Source of the DNA: Diphasiastrum complanatum
Lineage: Eukaryota; Streptophyta; Lycopodiopsida; Lycopodiales; Lycopodiaceae
DNA length: 64,000 bases
Assembly: GCA_029204225.1 (NCBI GenBank)
Contig: MU831839.1
Coordinates: 37,670-101,669, forward strand
Reading direction: 5' to 3'
The number at the start of each line of letters is the position of its first letter. Position 1 is the first letter of the stretch. The position numbers and the translations under genes are program-made. The notes under the pieces are model-generated. The model saw nothing but the letters and a program-made list of their open reading frames with translations. It searched no databases and was not told where the DNA came from. Below are positions 27,015 to 38,604 of this stretch, piece after piece.

Positions 27015-27830
27015 TGTCAAGTGATAAGGGCCAAGGTCTTGTATTGAACATTAGATTTCAACTATCTCAAGTGATGAGAAGCGACTTTGATCTATTTCAT
27101 GAGCACACAATGTCTCCAATTTGATCACTTTACGAGAAACCTTTAGTGATATTCACCAAAAGTGAGCTATTCTAAAAGATGCACATCAAATTTTAGTTAT
27201 CTCATGTGATAGGAGTCAATTTCATTGACAATGGATCAAGCTTGAGCTATCTTAATATACTAGACTTGTGGTTGGTTGAGTCTAATCACTTGATGAGCCG
27301 TGCTGGGTGATGATAAACAACAAAACCACGCATAGACATAAAATTTAAGTTATCACGTGTGACAGGGGTTTGACAAGGGGTTGAACTTGAGTTGTCTTTA
27401 ATATATTACTTGTTGAGTCTAGTCACTTGATGAGCCATGTCAAGTAATAAGTAGCAAAATCATATGTTTGGTAGCAAATTTTGACTTTCCCGAGTGATAG
27501 AGACACCAAAATGGGGTTATTTAGCCATGTTGGGTGATAAGAAAAAAAATTACACATTGGGCATCAAATTTTGGCTTTCCCAAATGATAGGCAACAAATG
27601 TAATCTATTTGGATGAAATCCCTCACAGTTGATCACTCTATGAGGAGCCTCAAGTGAGAAGTGCCAAAACGGGGCTTTTTACATTGATAGACATTAAGTT
27701 TGAGCTATATCATGGGATGTTGGTCAATTATGATCACTCAATGGGCTATGTCAAGTGATAGGGACCAAAGTAGAGTTCTTTCACATGTAAGTATCAAATT
27801 CAAGCTACTTGAATTTTCCAAACTCGTGAT
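27015..27830. repeat. Degenerate tandem array, units of ~95-155 bp
   Basis: A phrase like CATCAAATTTTAGCTATCTC followed by AAGTGATAGG recurs near 27,046, 27,186, 27,341, 27,470, 27,566, 27,692 and 27,786. It alternates with TGATCACTTGATGAGCCATG..AAGTGATAAG. Copies differ strongly, so the array is old. Confidence 0.65.
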
Positions 27831-28734
27831 TTTGAAGATTTTGAGATTTTGATGATTTTTTAAAAATGACAAATATGTATTACTTATTGCTTAGTTTCCT
27901 AAATAGTTAAAAAAAAATTACACTTCTATTTTATAGTTTGCTTGCATGTGCTTCTTTTCTTCGTGAATTAGACAAGTTTATATTCGTTCAAGCAAATTGA
28001 CATTGGTGAGGTATCTTAATGTTTTAGTGATAAAAATATTTGTAAATCTTACTAAATTTGTGTGTACATCAATTTTATTTGTATATTTTGACAAGTGTAG
28101 TTTGTCAATATCACATACATAAATAAGATTTAACATTCTTGTTAAAATATTGCAGATAAAATTTAATCGTTGATTAGTGAATATGTCTTCTGTTGAGGAA
28201 ATGTCTCGAAACGAGTATATTTATTTAATGTACAGTAGATATTATGTACTTAACATTTGGATTTGCAACATTGTGTGTTGAATATAACTTTTTTGTTTTT
28301 TTCTACGATTGTTTAAAGCACAACACCTCCACAAGATAGCAAAAAGTTAAAGAAGATGCAATATTATTACAAAATAAAATCATGAAATGCTTGAGCAAAG
28401 ACTTAGTGGAGCATCATCATCATCAAGTTCTGGTGCCCAACCTCGACCTAAATCGCATTTACTTTAAAATTTAAGACTGTATTTATACACATATAAATTA
28501 GCTTGTAATATTAAGCTAATTATTCTTGTAATTGTAAAATGAAATTAGCATCAACAGAGGTACAATGAAAAGATATATTGCGAGTGCAAACAATGCAAAG
28601 GATTGAAAATTTGAGAAATCTATGGAAGTTTGGAAAGCACATTGAGGAGCCCGTTGGAGGTACATTTTGACTATTTAGTACTTTTCTTATCATACACATA
28701 TTTATAATTCTTTTGAAAAAAAAAAAACTAATGC
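27831..28734. other. Unassigned stretch
   Basis: Mostly AT-rich. A short + strand frame near 28,385-28,467 reads EMLEQRLSGASSSSSSGAQP and ends in a stop; it could be the last exon of an unknown or dead gene. Nothing else is recognisable. Confidence 0.35.
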
Positions 28735-29271
28735 TTGTATAATGTTTCACCCTTGTCGAATAATACATTGGTGTCAATGTCTTATAACACGTCGATTGAC
28801 AATCTTATCAACAAGATACAACATATCGATTTTGGATCATCTTTGGCATTAGACAAAGATCTTGTTGATGTTCATATTGATGTCACTAGTCACTACACAC
28901 ACCATGATGTGGAGGTTATGCATCTTTCCATTCCGCACGTCACTCACTCCACTACACCTCACATAGATCTTTCCATAGAATCTATTCATCCCACGATATC
29001 ACCACACATAGATTCTATTCATCCCACGACACCTCACATGGATTCTATTCATCCCACAACACCTCACACAGATTCTACTATGGATTCTATTCATTCCACG
29101 ATGTCACCACACATAGATTCTATCTATCTCATGACACCTCACATCGATTCTATCAATCCCATGACACTTCACATCGATTCTATCCATCCCACATCACCTC
29201 ACATACCTTGTGTAGAATCTCCTCTTCTTCCTATCCCATCTAGATTTACTCCATTAAAAAAAGGAACATGA
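28735..29271 (+). CDS. Low-complexity ORF built on a 30-bp minisatellite
   Basis: 179 codons open without a stop. After a non-repetitive start (SNNTLVSMSYNTSIDNLINK), about eight imperfect copies of a decapeptide HIDSIHPTTP fill residues ~75-165, encoded by 30-bp repeats at about 28,960-29,210. It ends in a Pro-rich tail. The unit length, a multiple of three, keeps the frame open, so openness alone does not show a gene. No family is recognised and it may be non-coding. Confidence 0.3.
   Translation: MYNVSPLSNNTLVSMSYNTSIDNLINKIQHIDFGSSLALDKDLVDVHIDVTSHYTHHDVEVMHLSIPHVTHSTTPHIDLSIESIHPTISPHIDSIHPTTPHMDSIHPTTPHTDSTMDSIHSTMSPHIDSIYLMTPHIDSINPMTLHIDSIHPTSPHIPCVESPLLPIPSRFTPLKKGT
28960..29210. 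repeat. 30-bp minisatellite, about eight copies
   Basis: The unit resembles CACATAGATTCTATTCATCC + CACGACACCT, with several deletions in steps of three bases. Confidence 0.8.
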
Positions 29272-32199
29272 CTTGGATGCGTTTTGACAATACTTGAAAA
29301 TGAACAATCAAATTTACGTACAATTCATTGACTGAGTCTCCCCTTCCTCCCTACCTAGAAGCATAGATTTAAGCCCTTTGATAGAAAAAAATATTTATGT
29401 TGGCTTGATAGAGTACCACTAGCATTATGTGGAACATCGTTTTCATATTGGGGTTTCCTAACGCGGGATTGGGTTTATTTTCTTTTACTAGCATTGATGC
29501 CCCTTTGAATTGTGTTGTCACATTTATGCCTTATGCAGGACGTCAATACAATTTGCATGCATCAAAACATTTCGGAAAATTTTCAAATTTTAGCTCAAAA
29601 ATTGTCAAACTTCCTATAGCCATAACTTCCTCTATAGGACACCATCATAAAGCACAGTACAAAGGGAGAGTAGGTCTACAAGACACCTGCCATATCACCT
29701 TGCCACCTAGGCTTCACACATGTGAACTATAAATGATCAAAATTCATGTAGGAGGACGCACTTTTCCAAGGTGGTTTCAACAGACTCGTCAATCATAATT
29801 TTCTAGAATCCTAAACCTTACTTAATCATTTATAGGATACTGGAGTATATGTCTAACATAACTCAGGTAAAGTAAGAGTCATTCCAAAATCTTTTGATTA
29901 AGAAAATACTGGATTTAGGAAATACTTCCAAAAAGTGATTCTTTAACTGAAGTGCAAGATTCAAGGTCTAGAAACCACTGGTAATTAAAGACTGAATGCA
30001 TAACAAGATGACAATATTTTGTAGCTAAGTTACAAGATCTCAGTGAGATATGTGAGTAACATATGTGGGTTCTGGAGGAATCTGCCAAATAAAAATTGTG
30101 TTTATGTACTGGGTCATAGTGAGATTATTCACATATGTGCACGATTAATCTTGTATGAATCTATTGTGTATTCCTGGTTACTAGGGTTATTTGGTGCACT
30201 TAACCTAGTCGGTGAACATAAACATGTCATCAAGTATTGTTTTGACAGATACTTGCAGAGTTAACGAATCTTTGGATTGGAGATTTATGGATTAACTTAT
30301 AAATGGTTGGGATGAGGAGCCAAATGTGGTGTCATACTAGCATAATTGAGATCTGCACCTAGACATTTGAGATTTCTGCTTGGAATCATTGTCTACAAGG
30401 AGCTGGAGTTGATCCAAATCATAAAGATCCGGATCCTCTATGTGCACTTCTCTGTACTTAGCCACATAATGATAAGGAGGTAGAGCAGTCATGCCCGTAC
30501 TGAGAGCAGATATGGAAGCCCAACCCAATTGTGTATTTGAGAAACGCAATGCTTCGGTGAGAGAAAAAGAAAGATTATTTATGTAGCACTAGTATTGTGT
30601 AGTGATCGAGTCAAAAGAGGAAAGATTCCAAGAAAAAAGAGAAAAGATGGTTATAGTGTATATATGTTTAGGGTTTAGGGTATGTCCACATGATCACCAA
30701 TAAAACGATCCTGATGTGGGAAATTTGATAGGTTTTTTGGGCCAACCCACTTTGCTCGGCCCAATTGTGTCTTACCATGTAGAATTCTTGGTGGCTCATA
30801 TCTCTCCCATGTGAAATCTTCACTAAAAGCTCTTGAAAATTGCAAGGTGCCATGTGAGGGCCCACTTATATTTCATCATGTGGATCTCCAAGCCCACTTA
30901 TGTCTTGACACATGGAATCTTTCATGTGAAGCTTTATCTAAGGTTATTGTGAATTGAGAGTAAGGGTGGTTTCACATTTATTGTCTAGATTTAAATTAAA
31001 TAATAAATCTATTTTTTTTATTGGAGGGGAGAGCAAGGGCCCACCACCAGTTTACCACCGGCCCCACAATACTCTCCGAGTCCAAGGTACTCCCCTAGTA
31101 TGTTGAATTTAGAATCAAACCTTTTAGTGCTTACAAGATCTATAGTAATATTCATGAATGCTAAATATTGATATTTTTCTAAGAAATAAAATTACTATGC
31201 CTGGGATTCTCAAGTTATAATGCATGGACAAGGCTTTTGAAAGGCAAAAACATCACTAGTGTTGATTAAAAATTTTAAAAATTGCATCGCAAGATAAATT
31301 TGAAAGTCAAATTTGCTTTACACTCAAATTTTAAATTTGCATCTAATTGAAAGCTTGAATTTTAATTACATTATTTGTTTCAATAGCATAAAATCTAGAT
31401 TATTTTCACACTTGACTACACGACAAATCCCTATGTTAAAATGGAGTTTTCCCATTGTTCATTGGAAATAAGGGCCTCCCTTGCTTTCCAACTACGTTGA
31501 GTTGTCACGATGTGGCACATGAGGTGGCATGGGCCTCTTGCCATGTAGGGGCAAATGAAAGTGATTTATTGGACCTGGGCTGGGCATGTTGAAACATGAG
31601 AAAAAGTGGACCAATGGCAAGCTTGCAACAATCAATTTAACACTTTGAGAATAGGTAGTATTTTTTTCACTTGCCAAGGCTTATAAAATAGTGGCAAGAG
31701 AAGGGGCAAGCGCATGGAGTTGAGAACCATCTTTGTCATTTGAAAGTTAGAAATTTATATAGCCATTTAGTTGAAAAGGAAACTCGTTTGGTCAAATTCA
31801 AAGCATGAAAATGATCTTCCAAGCTTTCAATCATGTTAATACAAAGGATGCTTCTTCACTTAAAGGCACCTCCCTACGTTATACTACGCCCATACAACGA
31901 ATCTTCTATTTAAAGGTCCTACACCAATACCACCCCTAACTTACACTATAACATTTCAAAAAAAAAAAATTCTCCCTTGTTTTGCTGATAAGCTCTACAA
32001 AGCTCTACTTGTGCTTCTGCTGGACCAGAGGATAAGGTTTTATGCTTGATTGATCTCTTGGAGACTATGGACTGGGTCAAGATTTACTTCGAGTTTGTTA
32101 AAAAAAAAAGATACTTTGAGTGTGGTAGAAAAACTTTTTGGCAGTCTGAATGAACTTGTCGATAAATTTGAAGAAGAGGAAAGGCACATTAGAAAAGAT
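29272..32199. other. Unassigned intergenic stretch
   Basis: No recognisable gene. A - strand frame at 30,337-30,549 (GMTALPPYHYVAKYREVHIE then DPDLYDLDQLQLLVDND) looks more protein-like than its surroundings but matches nothing I know. TTTAGGGTTTAGGGTA (30,667-30,682) is telobox-like on the upstream side of that frame. A short ATTTTTTTTATTGGAGGG tract lies near 31,010. Confidence 0.4.
29785..29903. repeat. Dispersed repeat, copy 1
   Basis: Starting CTCGTCAATCATAATTTT, it matches 34,434-34,552 over about 118 bp in the same orientation (shared TACTTAATCATTTATAGGAT, ATGTCTAACATAACTCA), with roughly 90% identity by eye. Confidence 0.8.
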
Positions 32200-33900
32200 T
32201 TTGTGCGCCTAGGAAAAGAAATGGTAATACTCCCACTGAGCCTTCCTCTTTTGTCATTGATACTCTTTCATTACCACACCCTCTTCTTTTTATTGATGAC
32301 CTTGATGAGGATAGTGCATCCCAACTAGAGATCTTCTCGCAGGATATCTGCGATGTTGGTGACCAATCCACTTACGAGTTCTGTAAATCCAAAAGTTGTC
32401 AAGTCCCCTTTGTGCCTAGTAGAATCATTGAGTTCAAATTTGCTCTCACTATCTATAAACTCTGGAGCCTTTCTTCTATTAACTTTCTCGCTCCTATATC
32501 CATTGATCTTTGGATCATGATAACACACCTTATTGAAAAAAGAAATACAAGTTTGCAAACTGGCCGTCTTACACAAAACTTCCTCTCTTGAGACTCATGT
32601 GGCTTTTGATACTATTATTCGTATGAATAAAATTGAGCCTTCTCGTTGCCCTTCTGAGCATACTTGGGACAGAATCAAAGGTCACTTTGAGACTGGCTTC
32701 AATAGAACAAACCTTCATCAAGCCAGAATTTGGAACTGGAAGAGGCCTTTCTTCAAATGTAGGTGTGGGGATAAATGCAAAAACAACTCCTCTATTATCT
32801 GATGATGAACAACTTAGGCAAATTCTTTCTTGGTGCCTCCGTCTAAAATCAGATGAATGCTTTTTTTTATGTGGCTGCATAAACTTGCTAGAGATGTCGT
32901 TAGTGCGCATTTGACCTTTCTCTTTATTCGACAATACATGTTTGATGCTTCTATCGAACTTGCAAAAGATTCTTCTACCAAATTCTTAGCACACTTGGGA
33001 GATGCTAAAAATATTTGTGAGATAGAACGTCTTTTGAAAATATCGAGCTTCTCTACCCTCCAAGACAAATACTTCCAAAATACAAGCAAAAGGATGGGCA
33101 ACTTCAATCTTAATAATCCGAACTCAGTCATCTTAGGGTCAAGATGGGAAAGAAAAGATGGTTTTTAGGTTTCAAATGAAAGGAAGGGCAAAGTAGTAGC
33201 GCAAAGAGTGAACTACATGTCAAGAGATTAAATTTTTACAGAGATTGATCTATGTGCAGGATGATGAAAGGACAGAAAGAATAGAAGTTACTACCTCGGC
33301 GACTGGTCGTCTTTAGCTTACTACTAACAGTCATATATGAAGACCTTTTTTACATTTATGTTACCGTAATAGAGTTTTTGAAGCTATTGATGTGAAGCAA
33401 TTTTATGCTCACGTTTTATCTAGACTGTTTGGTGTTATAGATGAACATTTTCATGATATTATTTTTGGTTGGTCATACTTACCAAGTGTTAAGTAGTATT
33501 TCCCTTTTGAAGTTTTTTGCAACTTTGATATAGAAAGCTTACGTTCATGTGATTGCCTATCGTTTAAATGGTTTAAGGATTTTATTTTAGACCTTTCTCT
33601 AATGATATTGTCTCTATGAATTGTACTATTATTAAAAGTTCAATTTTATGTAAATCATTAGAGAAAGGTCTAAATCATATTACACTAAGACAAGCTAATA
33701 TCAACGAGATTGCTTCTGAACTTTATGATGGATGGTTTAAACTCATGGAAGTCTTACTTGCTCGTGAACACTTAGATGAGATAACCATGGTAACACGGTC
33801 TCATCATCTACCAACTTTCTCTACATCAATGGCATTGACAAAGCACAACATAATCCCTGCTTCATGTGTAAATTCTTCGTACATAAATTAGCTATTGAGA
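32200..33900 (+). pseudogene. Decayed coding region, possibly retroelement ORF (weak Penelope-like resemblance)
   Basis: Protein-like text continues across frames: PSSFVIDTLSLPHPLLFIDD (32,245), KIEPSRCPSEHTWDRIKGHF (32,630), CRCGDKCKNNSSII (32,755), FDASIELAKDSSTKFLAHLG (32,940), AIDVKQFYAHVLSRLFGVID (33,380), SLRSCDCLSFKWFKDFILDL (33,535) and SLEKGLNHITLRQANINEIA (33,660). The order Cys-x-Cys...F...L..KGLNHI recalls the N-terminal region of Penelope-like element proteins. No reverse transcriptase follows. Many frame changes show it is dead. The family call is tentative. Confidence 0.3.
33586..33674. repeat. Perfect 21-bp inverted repeat with 47-nt loop
   Basis: 33,586-33,606 and 33,654-33,674 are exact reverse complements (core ACCTTTCTCTAATGAT). 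This disturbs the frame of the decayed coding region around it. Confidence 0.85.
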
Positions 33901-33918
33901 AACTAAACAATCTTGACT

Positions 33919-34262
33919 TTAACTTCCTACGTAAATCAAGCTTCCTACTAGTTGTCTATACAACGTAGCATCAAATGGCTGTGACTCATCAAGCTTGAAA
34001 AGCTCTCTATCTGGTTCAATGGGTGTGTTCACTGGCTGGCAATCTTGTAGCTTGAACATGTGCATCAACTCTCTGACATACTTGGCCCACCTCATGTCCT
34101 TTTTGCCACACTTCCACTCCAAGACAATAGTGCATTAGGTTGAGATTTGTCATCTCAAATTGATTCATGAGATCAGTCTTGATCATATCTATCATCTCTT
34201 GAGATAATCAAGTCGTCAACATAAAAAACAACCAAAGCAATCAAACCATCAAAGCATAAGAC
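33919..34262 (-). mobile_element. Ty1/copia reverse transcriptase fragment
   Basis: The - strand reads ALVVFYVDDLIIS (catalytic Tyr-Val-Asp-Asp near 34,230). After frame changes it reads MRWAKYVRELMHMFKLQDCQ, PVNTPIEPDREL and DATLYRQLVGSLIYV (34,100-33,920), the copia RT thumb/connection region. It is truncated on both sides. A dispersed repeat adjoins at 34,281. Confidence 0.85.
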
Positions 34263-34280
34263 ATAAAATTTAGGCTCGGG

Positions 34281-34431
34281 TAAAGAGATTCAAAACATTG
34301 ATCTGAATTCTTACTCAATTAACAGACCAAGACTTAATCGTCACACTTAAGAATCATTACAATTCTTTACAATCCTCTTACAACAATTAAGTATCTATTT
34401 ACGATCCGTCAACCATAAATATTTAGATTCG
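34281..34431 (-). repeat. Inverted copy of the 20.7-kb element segment
   Basis: The reverse complement matches 20,723-20,876 (shared TAAATAGATACTTAATT, GTGTGACGATTAAGTCTTGG, TTAATTGAGTAAGAATTCAG), about 85% alike by eye. It shows a second, opposite insertion of the same element family. Confidence 0.8.
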
Positions 34432-34433
34432 TA

Positions 34434-34552
34434 TGATTCGTCAATCATAATTTTTTGGAATCCAAAACCATACTTAATCATTTATAGGATACTAGAGTAT
34501 ATGTCTAACATAACTCAAGAAAAGTAAGAGTTATTCCAAAATCTTTCTATTA
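34434..34552. repeat. Dispersed repeat, copy 2
   Basis: Partner of 29,785-29,903. It lies between the inverted element segment and the ankyrin pseudogene. Confidence 0.8.
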
Positions 34553-34574
34553 AAAAATTGTCTTTGACCTGAAT

Positions 34575-35327
34575 ATGGATTTTGACAGTTACTATGAGTT
34601 AGCGCAGCTGAAGCCGATACACTTGCTGGCGTTTACTGGGAAAAATGACATGATAAAAGTTCTTTTGGAAAAATCCATCATCTGACCATGTCAAAGGATG
34701 TCAGTCTGTCTGTTATTGGAGCGGCGCGCTCGCACCAACGAAAGGACACCTCTGGAATATGCAGTAGAGGGAGATCAAGTATATACGGTTGAGTTTCTTT
34801 TGGAGGAATTGTTAAAAGAAGTCGATCCATAGAATATGTGGCATGCACATATGGAAGTATTAAAGAAACTCCTTGAATTGGGTTGCAGCTTTGATCAGAA
34901 GCCCTACGACGTCTTTTATCCCTTGCACATAATATGCCTCCACGGGCATGAACAAGTCCTGGATCTTGTAGAAGGACGCATAAAGATAAAAAATTATAAT
35001 ATCGTAGATCTGAATATCGGGCATCCTTTGTATTACCTCTGTAGAGACGGCAAGACAAAGATGGCCAAAATACTAATATCAGAATTGGGAGCAGACGTGA
35101 AGTATATAAACAAGGAAGGGAACACATTCTTGCATGAGGTGTCCAAAGAAGGGTATAAGGAGATGGCCGAATTGCTTCTAAGCCATGGAGTTGATCTTAA
35201 TCTAGAGAACAATGATGGGCTGACAGCTTTGGATATTCCAGTTGAAAATGTGCTGAGTTGGTGCATTGTGCCCACCAAGATTGTTGGCCTTCCAAAACAA
35301 GACAACTTGTTTAGGTTGTTCTAGTCA
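34575..35327 (+). pseudogene. Ankyrin-repeat gene fragment with two in-frame stops
   Basis: One frame from ATG at 34,575 to 35,327 encodes successive ankyrin-like units: PIHLLAFTGKNDMIKVLLEK; ERTPLEYAVEGDQVYTVEFL; PLHIICLHGHEQVLDLVEGR; HPLYYLCRDGKTKMAKILIS; NTFLHEVSKEGYKEMAELLL; and DGLTALDIPVENVL. In-frame TGA (34,683) and TAG (34,830) interrupt it. About 160 codons after the second stop are intact. Ankyrin repeats mediate protein binding; no second domain is visible to suggest a role. It may be a captured or retroposed gene fragment, since repeats sit on its left side. Confidence 0.75.
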
Positions 35328-36880
35328 CAGGAGCGTATTCCTCCCCACCAATGACATGAGAGTGGTGGGCTCCAATGCATCCAAGGGTGAGGAGGGTGGG
35401 ATGCATCCTGATGGGTGGGATGACATCCCACCTTTTCACCCTTGGATCAGCTCTTCACCATGAATGTGAGTCATGGTGAGGAATACCTCCTCCCATGTTC
35501 TAGGAAGTTTGCTAAGAAGTCAATGTCAAAGGAATTGTCTAAAAGTTCATAGATGTTTGTCACAAAATGAAAGGTCATGTGCATCACTAAGGACCACAAA
35601 AGGTAAGCTTAATACCTATAAGTGACTGATTGTCAAAAGCATTTGTGGAGTAGCATCCATGAGTTGAGGTCCATGATTAGTTGGGATATGATAGATATCA
35701 TTATTTAAAATAGTTGTTCTAATGGTAACTAGTTTGTTTGTGATGGTGCAGTCAAACCAAACTAACAATTGGTGCCTAACTAATCTAAATGCTTATTCTA
35801 CAAGGAGCTTCTTGTAGATTAGCTTGGTATTAAGTACATAATTATGTAGATATGACTAAAGGACTGAGGGACCTAGTAGCAAGCTGGGAAAGGAAAAGCC
35901 ATGCCGAGGTGATTGAAAATAAGGAAGTTACGCAAACGCAACTACAAGTCGACATCAATTCGACCAGTGTGCAAGAGTCTGATCATGTTTATGTAAAAGG
36001 ATAATATGAAGCATACTTGATTGTCCACAACTTTAACGGTGCAATCTAAAAGATAACAATCAGTTGTGTGTGAATATTCTGTAAAAGCGTGGGCAAATTT
36101 AAAGTGGCTATGTCAAAACCCTAGATATAGAATTTGTGGGACCTTTTTCTTTTTTGTAGGAAAACCATGTGGGATGATAGAAATTCGGTTCAAACAACTA
36201 AAAGCTTGGAAGAACTACTCGAGAGTCCATTCATGAGTGCACATGTGCTCCAAACAAGGACATCTAATGCCCTAACCATTCTCTAGAAGATGTGAATAAG
36301 CATCTACAGAAGCCCATGTGATTGCTAGTTGTTAAACACTTTTGAAAATGGTTTTAAGAGAAGCTTCCACATGAGAGGAGGTTAAAACATCATCTGTAGA
36401 AGAACATAGAAACTAGACAAGTCCATGATTATCAAAGGTGAAAAATCGGAACGGGTAAGTATTACTTTAAAAACCAAAAATATCAAATACTAATCATTAT
36501 AAATTTAGTATTCAATCACAGAATCACATATGTTGGATAGCAACATTCTAGGTACTTATGTTATAGTTATATGCTTTAAAAGTATGACATTCCTTTATTG
36601 GAAACATGACATTTTTTGTGGATATCACAATCTATATTTCTCTTATATAGATCCTAAGGTTTGAAATTTTTTCTAATATAAATCTGTCTGGTAGCAAGCC
36701 TAGCATGTACAAGATTACTGAAATGAACAAAAAAATAATCTTTCTGAACAAGAAGAGTAGTAAGATTCTAATCAAAATTATCTAATAATGCAAATGAAAT
36801 CAATTTTTGTATATCAACATATCGATAGCAAAATGAGAGAAAAAAAAATCCAACTTATTAAAGGGAATGCCAAATACTAA
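35328..36880. other. Unassigned stretch
   Basis: No recognisable gene. Near 35,382-35,447, CCAAGGGTGAGGAGGG...TTTTCACCCTTGG with an internal GTGGGATGACATCCCAC forms a nested hairpin. Some - strand frames (35,450-36,000) look vaguely protein-like but are broken. Confidence 0.4.
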
Positions 36881-36886
36881 GAAGAC

Positions 36887-37025
36887 CTAGCCATTGAGAT
36901 ATCGTTTTGACATGTGAAGAAAAAAAAAGGGTGCAATAGGTATCTTTTCATTCCTCATAGTCAGTGCATGACTATAAGAAATGAAAAGATCATTTGAGAT
37001 AGGCATGTGGAATAGATATCTCAAA
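36887..37025. repeat. Foldback hairpin, ~140 bp
   Basis: The inner stem 36,942-36,963 / 36,969-36,990 pairs 20 of 22 bases with a 5-nt loop. TTGAGATATC near 36,894 and GATATCTCAA near 37,014 extend the symmetry. It resembles a small MITE or a miRNA-precursor-like hairpin. Confidence 0.6.
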
Positions 37026-37955
37026 AGAGCATAAATACTTTTTGAAATTTTTAGGTCTGTTCAGATCAATTTTTAGCACTAAATTTAGTTTTTATTTCTA
37101 ATTTGATTCCATAGATTTGTAGAGCTTTGTTTTAACTTTCATTTGCACCAATTTGCGAGCAAATTGGGTGAGAAATGTAGAAGTTATTGCAACTTTCCCA
37201 AAAACTATCAAAATAGGTGATTACAATTTTCCTTTCAATTTGTTTGAATTTTTCAGATTTGATTTGAATTTTTATTTCAAGTTTCTTTACATAGGATTTT
37301 AGATCATTGTCTTAGCTTTGATCTGATCGATATGGCAGGTCATTTGGATTAGTATCCAAAAAGTTATAACAAATCTTGTTTTCTAGCCCTAGTGTTACTA
37401 GTTTTCTTTTTTAAAAATTTTTAGGCCTATTCTGTTGTTAATTTGACCCATCAAATCACCTTAAATCATTGATTTGATCCTAAACTGATAGAGCTCATTG
37501 TTAGCTTTTCAGAAGTACTGAGTTTTTGTGATTTGGATCAATATTGAGAGAGTTAGGGTCAAATTAGTGGAGGTGGGCCAGATTTTCTAGAATTCTGAAA
37601 ATTTCTTTTGGATTTTTCCAAGTGAGAGAGAAGCACTTCATTTCTTCAACTTTGAAGTTCTGTCCTTTTTTCAAAAAATTTCAGATTTTTCATTTTGAAG
37701 TTTTCAAAAAAAAATAAAATCGGACCGTCAGATTTGACGCCTAGATCCGATAGATCCAACTCCTAGATCTAACACCTCTCTCTTTCCTCTCTCTATCTCT
37801 CGCCTGCAATGCCATCCTTGCCTGCCCTACATGGCACCGCTCTCTCTCCATTCCCGTGTCCTCTCTCTACCCTCCCCTACGCACCTAGACCTCTCTCTCT
37901 TTCTCTCCCTCTCTCCCTTTCCCTCCCTTGACCATTACCTAGTCCCTAGCCCCCC

Positions 37956-38024
<69 letters not shown>

Positions 38025-38600
38025 GGGCATGCTGCAGGCATGCGGGCGCAGCCCACGGCCCCCGCCCGCGCCCTCCTGGTGGCCTCCAAAGATTTTTTTT
38101 TTTTTGGCTCTTTTCTATTTTTTTCTTCCGGTTGTTATTTTTTTATGAGCACATGGGAGATCTTTCCGAATAATCAGAGAAAAATTTGCCGTAAATTTTT
38201 ATTTTTTTTACGATTCCTTCTGTTCTTCTACAAGCACAAGAATGGTTCATGGATTCCAAAAATTTATCAAATTTAATTTTGATTTTTCTTTAACCCCCCT
38301 TTTCTAAATTGTATTTAATCCATTTTCTGAATTCTCTTAAAATTTCCATAACGTTTTTGTTTGAGCTTGGATTCTAGCGTAGTAAAAACGAAGTGATCAG
38401 AACGATGAGTCTGACACTGAGAAATTATTGAAAATTTGTAATTATTACTTTTTCGTTTATTTTTCAAGACCCCTTTTCTTGAGTTGGTTTTTACGTGTTC
38501 TCATTAGTTATTTTCGAATCTGCATAACTCTTCCGTTTGACCTGGAATTCAAAGCAGTAAAAAGCAAAGGTTCTTAGTCATTGGATAGGAAATCTTTCTT
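37026..38600 (+). mobile_element. Retroelement-leader-like region with poly-C/(CT)n tract
   Basis: It resembles 7.0-8.0 kb: the GAGAGAAGCACTTCA phrase near 37,625, the microsatellite at 37,950-38,021 (C17 followed by CT repeats), and CGTTTGACCTGGAATTC near 38,533. No LTR or primer site was found upstream. A GC-rich insert (GGCATGCTGCAGGCATGCGG) follows the CT tract. Confidence 0.4.
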
Positions 38601-38604
38601 TTGT

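Noticed and set aside
27015-27830. CRISPR-like repeat-spacer array
   Set aside because: Repeats are highly diverged, units vary from 95 to 155 bp, there are no cas genes, and the context is a plant nuclear genome.
30337-30865. Two - strand frames with protein-like composition
   Set aside because: No family resemblance, under 71 codons each, in different frames without clear splice junctions; kept only as a remark.
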